Source of the DNA: Holosporales bacterium
GTDB taxonomy: Bacteria; Pseudomonadota; Alphaproteobacteria; Holosporales; Holosporaceae
Reading direction: 5' to 3'
NCBI GenBank assembly: GCA_947461445.1
Contig: CANHKV010000007.1
Location: forward strand, 1 to 59,769
Length of the DNA stretch: 59,769 nt
Below the pieces are notes generated by a model. That model was given only the letters and a program-made list of their open reading frames with translations, was not told the DNA's origin and ran no database searches. Position numbers and translations under genes: made by a program. Positions 18,489 through 27,532 of the stretch are shown piece by piece. Numbering within the stretch: the stretch's first letter is position 1; each line of letters starts with the position of its first letter.

Positions 18489-20828
18489 GTGTCGGGAATG
18501 GTGGCTTTGCGACGCGAATACCGTTGGATAATTTTGTTGATTATGGCGTTGGGGCTGTCTGGTTGGAAAGGGGATGATGGGGTAAAACAAGGGCCAAATT
18601 TAGATTTAGCCACCTTTCAAAAATCGAAAAACCAACCTATCGTTTTGCAGACTGTGTCTGGTTGCATTCATGAAAAAACCGGGCAAGTGGATGCCAAGGG
18701 GCGGGTGACCGTATCCCAAGGCGGAACAAAAATCACCGCCGATTCTATGCAATTTCATCCCAAAACCAATAGCATTTCTGCGGTAGGACATGTCGCCATT
18801 GTGTATGGAAATGGCACAATCGTTCATTGTGAACAAGTCTGTATTCAATTGGATCAGGAAACAGGACAGATGACCTGTGTTCGAGGATTTTCGTCATCCC
18901 AAGAACGCTTTACAGCACAAAGCATTCACCATAACAAGACGGAAACGACCTTAAGTATGGGGTCCTATACACCGTGTTCATTGTGTGTGGATTCTTTGGG
19001 AAAATCATATGGCAATCCGTTGTGGTCTGTGCACGCCAGAGAAATTGTCTTGAATAAAACACGTCAACGAACCGAATATACGGATGCTCACTTTTCTGTT
19101 TTGGGTATCCCTGTGGCTTATGTGCCCTATTTTTATGTGCCCACCACACGTGCCAGCGGTATGGTTTCACCTGATGTTGGCATGAATGCTCAATTGGGAT
19201 GTTATTTGGGCGTGCCGTATTTTTTGGCCATCAGCCCAGAACATGACATCACTTGGACGCCATACATCACCACGCGTGCAGGAGGTTTATTGGCGGCAAA
19301 ATATCGAGGGAATACACACCGTCATCGCACCATGATCGAGGGATCCATTAATCAGACTTTTTCTGAAACTGGGTGGTATAAAACAAAAAAACAACCACAA
19401 ATCGGAGGCGAACCCATTCCCTTTGATGAAGAGGATCTGGTAGAGCCAGACCAAAGTGATCTGATGTATTCCATACCCGCTGTACGTGGATTTTTTCATG
19501 GAAAAACAGATTTCAGCATTAATGAGCATTGGAAATGTTCTGCAGAACAGTGGTGGGTTAGTGATGAAACATTTTTGGAAACTCGGACGTTTTTTGGACA
19601 GAGTCAGGCCACATTTTTGCCATCGCACGCCACATTTGAACGCTTTGATGAGCATCATTATTGGAATATTCGTGCTTTGAATTATCGTGGGCTACAGCCC
19701 GAAGATCGGCAAAGCACTATACCCTATATTTTACCAGAAATTCGCTACGTCTATCAGTCTAATCCACTGTGGAAAGGCAGCACAATATCGGCCGATTTTA
19801 GTACTTTGTTGTTGTACCGCAAACAGGGCAATCGAATGCAGCGCCTTCATACTGGCGTTCAATGGGATTCTCGAAACGTCACGCCTTGGGGGCAAACGTT
19901 TGATCTTTTTGCCACAACTGGGGCAACGTTGTATGCGATGGAACAACCATTCTCCCATATCAATAATCAACCTGGGGCCTATTCTACGCTGACTCAAGTC
20001 ATTCCCCAGTGTGGAATGATGTCTTCTATGCCATGGACGGTGCCTAAAATGGGAACATTTAGCCCCATTGTTCAGATTTTACTTGGCCCCATTGTTTCAG
20101 GACCAATGCCCCATAATGAAGACAGTCAGAGCTTGATTTTTGATGAAAGCAATTTATTCGATCACAGCCGATTTGCGGGATATGATCGATGGGATCAAGG
20201 ATCGCGTGTTAATTACGGATTGGATTGGAAAGGTGATTTTTCTGTTGGATCAATGCATGCTTTTTTGGGTCAAAGCCAATCGTTTGTTGATCCAGACCCT
20301 GTGTTAAATGTGGTGGGCATTCGTCGTGGAAAATCAGATTATGTTGGACAATTGGATGCACAGTTGGATTATGTGGATATTATTTATCGTTTTCGTTTGG
20401 ATGCAGAACATCAGACCATGCGTTTTCAAGAAATTGGGTGGCAGGGGGGGCCAGATTGGGCCACCATTTCTGGCAGTTACGCCTTTGGTCAGAGTGATGA
20501 GCCAAATAGGCCCAGATCATCACAAACCAATTATAATCAATTGATATTAAAGATATTGTCAAAAATAGGCGATTTTTGGATTCTTAAAGCTTTTACCACC
20601 CATGATTTTTATACACCAGATGAGCGGCCAAAATTAATGGATGTGGGATTTGGTCTGGGGTATCAAAACGAGTGTGTACTCTTTAATTTCACCATTCAAA
20701 AATCCTATTACACCATGCAAGACATCAAGCCTGGGTGGAGTTTCGGCATGTCTCTGCAATTAAAATCCATAGGTGGATTGCTGAAACAAGATCAACGATT
20801 TGACCATGGGTTATATTCTGATTACTAG
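18489..20828 (+). CDS. lptD: LPS-assembly outer-membrane protein LptD
   Basis: Inserts lipopolysaccharide into the outer leaflet, working with LptE. It has 779 residues with an N-terminal hydrophobic signal segment, an OstA/LptA-like jellyroll (about residues 50-160, VSQGGTKITADSMQFHPKTN), then the large beta-barrel. Cys residues occur in the N-terminal part (SGCIHEK near 57, PCSLC near 160), as expected for disulfide-linked LptD, though the pairing is not provable here. The start is GTG 18489 or ATG 18498. No surA or pdxA follows; tolB converges from the right. Confidence 0.88.
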   Translation: MSGMVALRREYRWIILLIMALGLSGWKGDDGVKQGPNLDLATFQKSKNQPIVLQTVSGCIHEKTGQVDAKGRVTVSQGGTKITADSMQFHPKTNSISAVGHVAIVYGNGTIVHCEQVCIQLDQETGQMTCVRGFSSSQERFTAQSIHHNKTETTLSMGSYTPCSLCVDSLGKSYGNPLWSVHAREIVLNKTRQRTEYTDAHFSVLGIPVAYVPYFYVPTTRASGMVSPDVGMNAQLGCYLGVPYFLAISPEHDITWTPYITTRAGGLLAAKYRGNTHRHRTMIEGSINQTFSETGWYKTKKQPQIGGEPIPFDEEDLVEPDQSDLMYSIPAVRGFFHGKTDFSINEHWKCSAEQWWVSDETFLETRTFFGQSQATFLPSHATFERFDEHHYWNIRALNYRGLQPEDRQSTIPYILPEIRYVYQSNPLWKGSTISADFSTLLLYRKQGNRMQRLHTGVQWDSRNVTPWGQTFDLFATTGATLYAMEQPFSHINNQPGAYSTLTQVIPQCGMMSSMPWTVPKMGTFSPIVQILLGPIVSGPMPHNEDSQSLIFDESNLFDHSRFAGYDRWDQGSRVNYGLDWKGDFSVGSMHAFLGQSQSFVDPDPVLNVVGIRRGKSDYVGQLDAQLDYVDIIYRFRLDAEHQTMRFQEIGWQGGPDWATISGSYAFGQSDEPNRPRSSQTNYNQLILKILSKIGDFWILKAFTTHDFYTPDERPKLMDVGFGLGYQNECVLFNFTIQKSYYTMQDIKPGWSFGMSLQLKSIGGLLKQDQRFDHGLYSDY

Positions 20829-20892
20829 ATTTTTTGTAAATTCCTAATAAACTAGGCAATAAAAGATAGAAAAGAAGCCAACAACCCAGAAT

Positions 20893-20922
20893 AGAGAAGA
20901 GGGGGGCTTTGCCCACCCCCAT
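20893..20922 (-). terminator. Possible terminator after tolB
   Basis: Directly after the tolB stop the minus strand has a GC-rich hairpin (GGGC, loop AAA, GCCC, extended by G/C pairs with a bulged T) followed by TCTTCTCT, a weak T-rich tail. The position is right; the tail is poor. Confidence 0.4.
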
Positions 20923-20925
20923 GGA

Positions 20926-22329
20926 TCACGGATTGGATTTTGCTTTGTAAGCCCGCCAGCTGGGGTGTTTGCCTCCATAAGATGCACCCTTTGCTTGAAC
21001 AGGCAGTTTTCTTAATGATCGACCTGTCAAATCCACAATAAACAAAGAATAGGGGGAAAAACGCTTTTGTTGTGCGCAAAAAATCAACATACGGCTGTTG
21101 GGGGCCCACGAAGGATAATCGATCATGTGGTCGCTGGCCAGCATGCGTTCACCTGTACCATCCGTATTCATGACACCAATATAATAATTCCCTTTAGAGC
21201 GCTTTACAAAGGCAATATATTTTCCATCTGGTGACCAGGACGGACTGAGGTAACTGCCGTTGCCTTTGGACAGCAATCGAACGGTACCATTATTTTGAAT
21301 GATGTATAATTTTGGGGCTCCGATGCGGCGTTTGGTTTCTGTGCCAGAGGCCAAATCTTGATCCGATGAAACCACAAAAGATTGACCATCAGGAGAATAA
21401 CTGGGGGAAACGGCAATCCCGCCATAGGATCGATTCAGCTGTCTGGTTTGGCCCGTAGACATATCGTATACGTTCAAGGTTGTGCTCCCGTTAAACGAAT
21501 CGCTGAGTAACACATCGCGACCATTAGGGGAAAATTCTGCAGAAATACCAATGCCTTTGATGGGTAAAACGGTCTTTTGTTCTGTGGCAAGATTGTGCAT
21601 ACGCAACATGTAACGGCGTTTGTTTAAAAAGGAATAGGCAATGTTGGGTGATACCAAAGACGTTCTTGGACTGTCACAATATTCATCACCCGATGTTAAA
21701 AAGCGTAAATTGTAACCGTCTTGATCAATAATGGCGATGCGGGCAACGGGTTTCAGCGGTGTTCCGCTTTGGGCGACAAATACGATTTGCGTATCAAAAA
21801 TACCTTTTTCACCTGTCAATTCATAATAAATCGCATTGGAAATCAGGTGGGCCAATGAACGCCATTGCGAGGTGCTGGCATAAATTGTTCCCGTTTTCAG
21901 CAATTTGTTTAATGTGGCATCGTACATTTTTAACTCTACGGATATGGTGCTCCCGTTGGTGGTGATGTTTCCCTGAACCACCATAGCCCCTGGGTACGCT
22001 TGCCATAACAATAAATTGGGCTTGCACAGAGCCTCTTGATCTTTTTGGCCCATGCCATAATTAGGAAGAATGGAAAAAGAACCCGATAGACGCAAATCAT
22101 TTTCCACCACAGATCCAATATCCATCTCTGATCCGATGGTTTGGAATCCTAAAAATGCAATGGGAATTTTGGAAAACACACCTTTTCGGACGGTTAATTC
22201 TAAGGGTTTTTCACCCCCACGAGGTAAAGATTGATTGGCATTGTTCATGGAAAATACTGAGCATAAAAGCACAGAAAAAAGCATTTTTGCCATGGGAAAT
22301 CGGGATTGTTTTGGACTAGACTGTGGCAT
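20926..22329 (-). CDS. tolB: Tol-Pal system periplasmic protein TolB
   Basis: A 467-residue periplasmic protein of the Tol-Pal complex. After a signal peptide (MAKMLFSVLLCSVFSMNNANQ from the second Met) comes the N-terminal domain that binds TolA and then a six-bladed beta-propeller with repeated SPDG turns (SYSPDGQSFVVSS, SWSPDGKYIAFV), which binds Pal. Two starts are possible (22329 or 22293). Unusually it is far from tolQRA (39.9-42.0 kb here), and neither pal nor ybgF adjoins it. Confidence 0.95.
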   Translation of the reverse strand: MPQSSPKQSRFPMAKMLFSVLLCSVFSMNNANQSLPRGGEKPLELTVRKGVFSKIPIAFLGFQTIGSEMDIGSVVENDLRLSGSFSILPNYGMGQKDQEALCKPNLLLWQAYPGAMVVQGNITTNGSTISVELKMYDATLNKLLKTGTIYASTSQWRSLAHLISNAIYYELTGEKGIFDTQIVFVAQSGTPLKPVARIAIIDQDGYNLRFLTSGDEYCDSPRTSLVSPNIAYSFLNKRRYMLRMHNLATEQKTVLPIKGIGISAEFSPNGRDVLLSDSFNGSTTLNVYDMSTGQTRQLNRSYGGIAVSPSYSPDGQSFVVSSDQDLASGTETKRRIGAPKLYIIQNNGTVRLLSKGNGSYLSPSWSPDGKYIAFVKRSKGNYYIGVMNTDGTGERMLASDHMIDYPSWAPNSRMLIFCAQQKRFSPYSLFIVDLTGRSLRKLPVQAKGASYGGKHPSWRAYKAKSNP

Positions 22330-22554
22330 ATAAGGTGTCTCCTGAGCATAAAAGAGGCAGGTGTATCTTTACCCAGTGTGACAGATACACCTTCCCATTG
22401 CCAATATAACTCTGGTCACATTGTCTTCTTTTTCTGACCATCACTGATTTATTAAAACGCTACCTTTTTAATAAAAGTTTATATAAAAACAATGCATTGA
22501 CAGAAGTTAATTTTGTCGTTTAAAATCATTTAAACATAAACCTGCAGTATAGAA

Positions 22555-24060
22555 ATGATATCGGAAATTCAGACGGTGTCTTTTCAGGGCATTCAGGCCG
22601 TGCGCGTCAGTGTGCAAATTCAAATTGCAGGGGGCAGCTTGCCCTCATTTTCCATTGTGGGGTTACCGGACAAGGCCGTTAATGAATCAAAAGAGCGCAT
22701 TCGTTCCGCCTTACACACTTTGGGAATCGCTCTGCCTGCAAAAAGAATTACGATGAATTTATCGCCAGCCGATATTCAGAAAGAGGGAAACCATTACGAT
22801 TTACCTTTGGCGTTGGCATTGTTAATGGCACTAGACATTTTACCCAGCCAGCCCTTGTCCCAAGCCATTGCCATTGGTGAATTAGGGTTAGATGGGCGTA
22901 TCAAGCCTGTTCGTGGGGCATTATCCACGGCATTATTGGCCAGCAATGAAAATCGATTGTTGGTTTGTCCGGCTGAATGCGGCGGAGAAGCCGTTTGGGG
23001 TGGGGATGGCGATGTGTTGGCCCCAGATCATTTATTGTCTTTGGTCAATCATTACAAAGGACACCATGTATTGACTCGGCCAGAAGGAAAAATTACAAAG
23101 GATTTGGGTTTTTTAGGAGACTTTTCCGATATTCATGGGCAAGAGGTCGCAAAAAGAGCCTTAACCATTGCCGCAGCAGGGCGTCATAATGTCCTTTTGG
23201 TGGGCCCGCCTGGAACAGGAAAATCCATGTTGGCCATGCGTATGGCCTCTATTTTGCCGCCAATGACGGCTCAAGAATCCTTAGAAGTGACCATGATTCA
23301 CAGCTTGGGTCAGGGCAACAGTGTGACGGGATCGTTGATTCAGAAAAGACCATTTCGCAATCCCCACCATTCCGTATCCATGGCGGCCTTGGTGGGAGGG
23401 GGCATTAAAGGTGTACCAGGAGAAATTTCCTTTGCCCATCAGGGGGTTTTGTTTTTGGATGAATTGCCTGAATTTTCCAGAACGGCCATTGATTCATTGC
23501 GGCAATCGCTGGAAACCCAACAGGCGGTGGTGTCTCGGGCCAATTACAGAGCCGTTTATCCCGCCGATTTTCAATTAATTGGTGCCATGAATCCCTGTCG
23601 TTGTGGTTATTTTGGAAATGCAGAGCGGCAATGTCGCAAGGCACCAGCCTGCGCCAGTGCGTACCAAAGTGGCCTGTCAGGTCCATTTTTGGATCGCATT
23701 GATATGGTTTTGGAAATACCAGAAGTCAAGCCCACCCTTTTGGGCCAATGGTCTGCGGGTGAAAAACAAAGTCCTGATCTGCAAAAAAGAGTTCAATATG
23801 TCTGGGATTTTCACGCCGCCAACCAGATGAGCCGCCATCCCCTGCCGGCTGAATTAGATCATGTCTTACGTCAGAGTCCAGCTGCATGGGCATTAATGCA
23901 AAAAGCCATTGAAAAGTGGTCTTTATCCGCCAGAACCTATTACCGAATCATTCGTGTGGCGCGGTCCATTGCTGCACTGGAAGGCAGCCAGGTGTTATCG
24001 GCGAACCATTTATCAGAGGCGTTAACCTATCGCTTGCAAGGCCCTTTGTGTGGCGTGTAA
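22555..24060 (+). CDS. comM: YifB/ComM-family Mg-chelatase-like AAA+ ATPase
   Basis: A 501-residue protein with the ChlI-like N-terminal domain (FSIVGLPDKAVNESKERIRSA), an AAA+ module with Walker A GPPGTGKSM and Walker B VLFLDELPEF, and a C-terminal lid helix region (SARTYYRIIRVARSIAAL). The CRCGYFG segment with conserved Cys residues is typical. ComM is a branch-migration helicase that helps integrate donor DNA during transformation in other bacteria. A pilin-like gene occurs in this window too, but competence is not demonstrated. Confidence 0.93.
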   Translation: MISEIQTVSFQGIQAVRVSVQIQIAGGSLPSFSIVGLPDKAVNESKERIRSALHTLGIALPAKRITMNLSPADIQKEGNHYDLPLALALLMALDILPSQPLSQAIAIGELGLDGRIKPVRGALSTALLASNENRLLVCPAECGGEAVWGGDGDVLAPDHLLSLVNHYKGHHVLTRPEGKITKDLGFLGDFSDIHGQEVAKRALTIAAAGRHNVLLVGPPGTGKSMLAMRMASILPPMTAQESLEVTMIHSLGQGNSVTGSLIQKRPFRNPHHSVSMAALVGGGIKGVPGEISFAHQGVLFLDELPEFSRTAIDSLRQSLETQQAVVSRANYRAVYPADFQLIGAMNPCRCGYFGNAERQCRKAPACASAYQSGLSGPFLDRIDMVLEIPEVKPTLLGQWSAGEKQSPDLQKRVQYVWDFHAANQMSRHPLPAELDHVLRQSPAAWALMQKAIEKWSLSARTYYRIIRVARSIAALEGSQVLSANHLSEALTYRLQGPLCGV

Positions 24061-24214
24061 GGGGATTCTGGAGTCTTTGAAACTCTATTTCAAAACATAT
24101 TGATTCTTCACTGTTATATTTTGATTTTTTTAAACTATTATTTAAATATATTTCAAATAAAAGCTTTTTTAAAAAATGCAAGAGGAATGGTGGATGTATG
24201 GTCTTTTATTTCTA

Positions 24215-24688
24215 TTATTTTTTTTCCAAAAAAGGAATGTGGCGCGCATGGCATAACGCACTGGCCAGAGCATCAGCCATATCCGGTTGCATGATTTCTA
24301 TGCCAAAAAGGCGACCTATCATAGCCATCATTTGATCTTTTGTGGCATGACCATATCCCGTTAAACTCTTTTTGATGGTATTGGGTGCATATTCGGCAAT
24401 GCTTAATCCATGCCGTGCAGCCACAGCCATAGCCACCCCACGGGCATACCCCAAAGTTAATGCCGATTGAGGATTGATATTCACAAAAACGGTTTCTAGC
24501 ACCATAATTTTAGGTTGGTGCTGTTGGATAATATCAGACAACTGCCCATCAATGTGCCCTAATCGTACGGCAATGTCCGTTCCTTTAGGACGAATACATC
24601 CAAAAGGCCCTAAACGTTCTGTGCCTAAATAATCGATCATGCCCCAACCCATGAATCGACTGCCAGGATCAATGCCCAGTATCCGCAT
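24215..24688 (-). CDS. ruvC: Holliday junction resolvase RuvC
   Basis: Cuts Holliday junctions as a dimer with RuvAB. At 157 residues it has all four acidic catalytic residues of the RNase H-like fold: Asp7 in ILGIDPGS, Glu65 in VLETVFVN, and Asp136 and Asp139 in QPDMADALA. The first 20 nt overlap the end of secF, implying co-transcription and translational coupling. ruvA and ruvB are not in the window. Confidence 0.96.
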   Translation of the reverse strand: MRILGIDPGSRFMGWGMIDYLGTERLGPFGCIRPKGTDIAVRLGHIDGQLSDIIQQHQPKIMVLETVFVNINPQSALTLGYARGVAMAVAARHGLSIAEYAPNTIKKSLTGYGHATKDQMMAMIGRLFGIEIMQPDMADALASALCHARHIPFLEKK

Positions 24689-25589
24689 CGATGATCTCGT
24701 GTTCGGGTTTCAGAGGCGATTCCGGTAACCAAATCAACAATGGTACGGCAATAACCACAGACGAATATGTCCCAATAATAATGCCCATTAAAATGGGTAA
24801 GCTGAGATTTGCAATCACTTCACCGCCAAAACAATACAACATGATCAAAGCCAAAAGAGCCGTTGAAGAGGTTAACAGGGTGCGCGATAAGGTTTCATTT
24901 AAACTGGCATTCACCAGATGGGGCATCCCGATTCCCTTACCACGATTGTCTAAACGTTTTTCTCGAAGTCGATCAAAAATCACGACCGTATCATTAATAG
25001 AATAAGCTGCCGTAATCAAAATGGCCACCACCGCGCTCTCGTTAAATTCAAATCGTGTCCACATAAAAAAAGCCAACAGTCCCAAACAATCATGTAATAA
25101 TGCCACAAAGGCGCATATGCTGAATTGCCATTCAAAACGAAACCAGACATACGCCATCATGGCCAGTAATGCCCAAAAAATTGCCAACGCCCCATTTTTA
25201 ATCAATTCTTTACCCACTTTTGGACCAATGGTTTCGATTTTTTTATAGACCGCCGTTTCTCCCAAAACCCCTCGAATATGATGCAATAGTTTTGGATCCT
25301 GAATATCAGTGCGTAACAAGAGTTCATTCCCCGTTTTTCCCACGGATTGTACCGTCACCTCGTGTCCTATTTTTTCCCGCAATTGGGCCCGTAACGTGTT
25401 GATTTCTGTGGGGATTTTCAGTTCTACCTCTAGGATGGTTCCACCACGAAAATCCACCCCCAGATTCAATCCCCTAAATTGGTACCCCAACATGACGATA
25501 CCCATCATGATGAGCAATAAACCAAGGGGTAACCACTTGAATCTTAGAAATGAAATGGAAAATGATTGTGGCAAGGAAATTAATGCCAT
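24669..25589 (-). CDS. secF: Protein translocase subunit SecF
   Basis: Membrane partner of SecD that uses the proton gradient to pull proteins through SecYEG. It has 306 residues with about six membrane helices, a short periplasmic domain with GLNLGVDFRGGT, and the helix-4 region YSINDTVVIFDRLREK typical of SecF. ATG 25589 is preferred because AGAGAGG lies 5 nt upstream; GTG 25595 is also in frame. It belongs to the minus-strand secD-secF-ruvC run. Confidence 0.95.
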   Translation of the reverse strand: MALISLPQSFSISFLRFKWLPLGLLLIMMGIVMLGYQFRGLNLGVDFRGGTILEVELKIPTEINTLRAQLREKIGHEVTVQSVGKTGNELLLRTDIQDPKLLHHIRGVLGETAVYKKIETIGPKVGKELIKNGALAIFWALLAMMAYVWFRFEWQFSICAFVALLHDCLGLLAFFMWTRFEFNESAVVAILITAAYSINDTVVIFDRLREKRLDNRGKGIGMPHLVNASLNETLSRTLLTSSTALLALIMLYCFGGEVIANLSLPILMGIIIGTYSSVVIAVPLLIWLPESPLKPEHEIIDADTGH

Positions 25590-25605
25590 GGGCACCTCTC
25601 TGAAA

Positions 25606-25878
25606 TTACAGGAAAATCCATAAAAGGGCAGATCTAATCTTATTTTTTCCCATTATCTCATGATTAATCCCAACAATACAGGGGGGAAAAAGAGGCAAGA
25701 ATTGCAAGGGATTGATAATGTTGCATAATCCGTTGGGTTTTACTGCGTCATTTATCCCATCCGACAACCTGTTCCTTCTTCCACTCAGCATGCCAAAAGG
25801 AACCCCTCTGTTTTTCTCTTCAACCCCTTGGGCTGCCTCTGTTTTTTTTAAATCGACAGGGTTTGAGGATTTTTCCAT
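25606..25878 (-). CDS. Possible 90-residue protein between secD and secF
   Basis: An ORF starts at an ATG inside the last codons of secD (31-nt overlap) and ends 16 nt before the secF ATG, filling the gap where some genomes have nothing. It is hydrophilic at first (MEKSSNPVDLKKTEAAQG) with a hydrophobic C-terminal third (NPLQFLPLFPPCIVGI). It does not resemble YajC. Its use of AGA and AGG is higher than its neighbours', so it may be a chance ORF. Confidence 0.22.
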   Translation of the reverse strand: MEKSSNPVDLKKTEAAQGVEEKNRGVPFGMLSGRRNRLSDGINDAVKPNGLCNIINPLQFLPLFPPCIVGINHEIMGKNKIRSALLWIFL

Positions 25879-27389
25879 GCCACCCATTGGCCAACCAAAA
25901 ACCGGGTTAATAAAATGGCGGTAAATAATGAAATCAAAATACCCATGCCCATGGTCACAGCAAACCCACGCACAGGTCCAGATCCGCATATATACAGACA
26001 TAATGCACCAATCAATGTGGTAATGTTGGAATCTAAAATTGATTTCATGGCTCTGGAATACCCCGCAATAATGGCATTGGCTACGGATGCCCCTTTTCGC
26101 AATTCTTCTTTGATGCGTTCATTAATTAGCACATTGGCATCAACGGACATGCCCACAGTCAGTGCAATCCCCGCCAATCCTGGCAGCGTTAATGTGGCCC
26201 CAATCATAATTAAAAGGGCAACCAAAAACAGCAGGTTAAAGGTAATGCCCAGTACGGCAAAACATCCAAAATAGGCATACGTCATAACCATCCATATGGC
26301 CACAGCCACCACCGCCAATGTGGTACCGCGGGTTCCCGCCGCAATGGAATCATTACCCAGACCTGGACCAATTAATTTCTCTTCTTGGATAATCAGAGGG
26401 GCAGGCAATGCACCAGAATTAATCATGGTGGCCAATTGTTGGGCTTCTTCAAGTGTCATATTTCCACTGATAACAGCTGTTCCATTGGTGATGTGGGCTT
26501 GGATAACGGGCGTGCTGAGAATTTCCCCATCAATAACAATGGCCAATGCCCGTTTATGATTTTCTGGGCGTGTCAAATCGGCAAATAATGTGCGCCCCTC
26601 TGGGGTAAATTCCAATGTAACCACAGGTTGTTCCGCCCCATAATCGCGCGATTGGTACGTGGCCACAGAGCGTAAAATTTTCTCACCAGACATGACCGAC
26701 TTTTTTTCAAGGGGAATGCGGCGTGATTTGTTGTTTTGATACGGCATGGAGATGCAATCATTGTCACCAGAACCCACCCAATGAAAGGCCAATTGCGCCG
26801 TTTTTCCCAGCAATGTACGCACCCGATCTGGATCATCAAATCCAGGAATTTGCACAATAATTTGGCGTGCTCCTTGCTGATAAATGATGGGCTCTAATGC
26901 GCCCGTTTCGTCAATACGCTTGCGAATAATTTCAACCGATCGACCCAAGACATCTTTTACCATCATCTGACGCTCGGATTCGGGAATGTGAAGGGTGCAT
27001 TTTCCATTTTCTGACGTCATCCATTCCAAGGTCACGTTGTCCATACGGGTGACGACTTTTTTCAGTCGGGTTAAGTCTGTTGGATTCAGTAAAATAAAAC
27101 TAGCACCATAGGGATCTGATTGCATTTGTCGATATAAAATCTTTTCTTTTAACAAAATAGGGCGTAAAAATTGCATGACGCCATGACAACGCTGTTGGAT
27201 ATAATTTTCCGTATCCACATCCAGGGATAAATGCATGCCACCAGATAAATCCAGGCCCAAGGTCATGGTTTTTGCAGGCAGCCAGCTGGGCAGATTTTCT
27301 CTTATATGGGATGGTAAAAAAGTAGGCAGCACCATTAAAATACCCCAAACGGCACATAAAATGACGGCGAGCAATGTCCAACGTTTCAT
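25848..27389 (-). CDS. secD: Protein translocase subunit SecD
   Basis: Inner-membrane translocase subunit of 513 residues. It has an N-terminal helix, the GLDLSGGMHLSLDVD motif, a large periplasmic region with the P1 base and head, and six C-terminal helices including NVLINERIKEELRKG and AIIAGYSRAMKSILDSNITT. The length matches standalone SecD. secF lies downstream in the same direction, separated by about 250 nt that may hold a small ORF. Confidence 0.96.
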   Translation of the reverse strand: MKRWTLLAVILCAVWGILMVLPTFLPSHIRENLPSWLPAKTMTLGLDLSGGMHLSLDVDTENYIQQRCHGVMQFLRPILLKEKILYRQMQSDPYGASFILLNPTDLTRLKKVVTRMDNVTLEWMTSENGKCTLHIPESERQMMVKDVLGRSVEIIRKRIDETGALEPIIYQQGARQIIVQIPGFDDPDRVRTLLGKTAQLAFHWVGSGDNDCISMPYQNNKSRRIPLEKKSVMSGEKILRSVATYQSRDYGAEQPVVTLEFTPEGRTLFADLTRPENHKRALAIVIDGEILSTPVIQAHITNGTAVISGNMTLEEAQQLATMINSGALPAPLIIQEEKLIGPGLGNDSIAAGTRGTTLAVVAVAIWMVMTYAYFGCFAVLGITFNLLFLVALLIMIGATLTLPGLAGIALTVGMSVDANVLINERIKEELRKGASVANAIIAGYSRAMKSILDSNITTLIGALCLYICGSGPVRGFAVTMGMGILISLFTAILLTRFLVGQWVAWKNPQTLSI

Positions 27390-27469
27390 GGATTCCCCCT
27401 GTTGTTTTCTGACCTTTTATTTTTGGATCAGCGATGGTTGAGGCCTTGAAAAACGGCCCTATGTTTCAA

Positions 27470-27478
27470 TTATCCACA
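27470..27478. promoter_or_regulatory. Single consensus DnaA box
   Basis: TTATCCACA, the consensus DnaA-binding nonamer, lies in the 143-bp spacer between secD and polA. A single box may be chance or a DnaA-regulated promoter element. Confidence 0.35.
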
Positions 27479-27532
27479 GTATACATGGTTTTGACATGAC
27501 ACGGATGGGCTGTGACTAAGTTTTTTATACCA

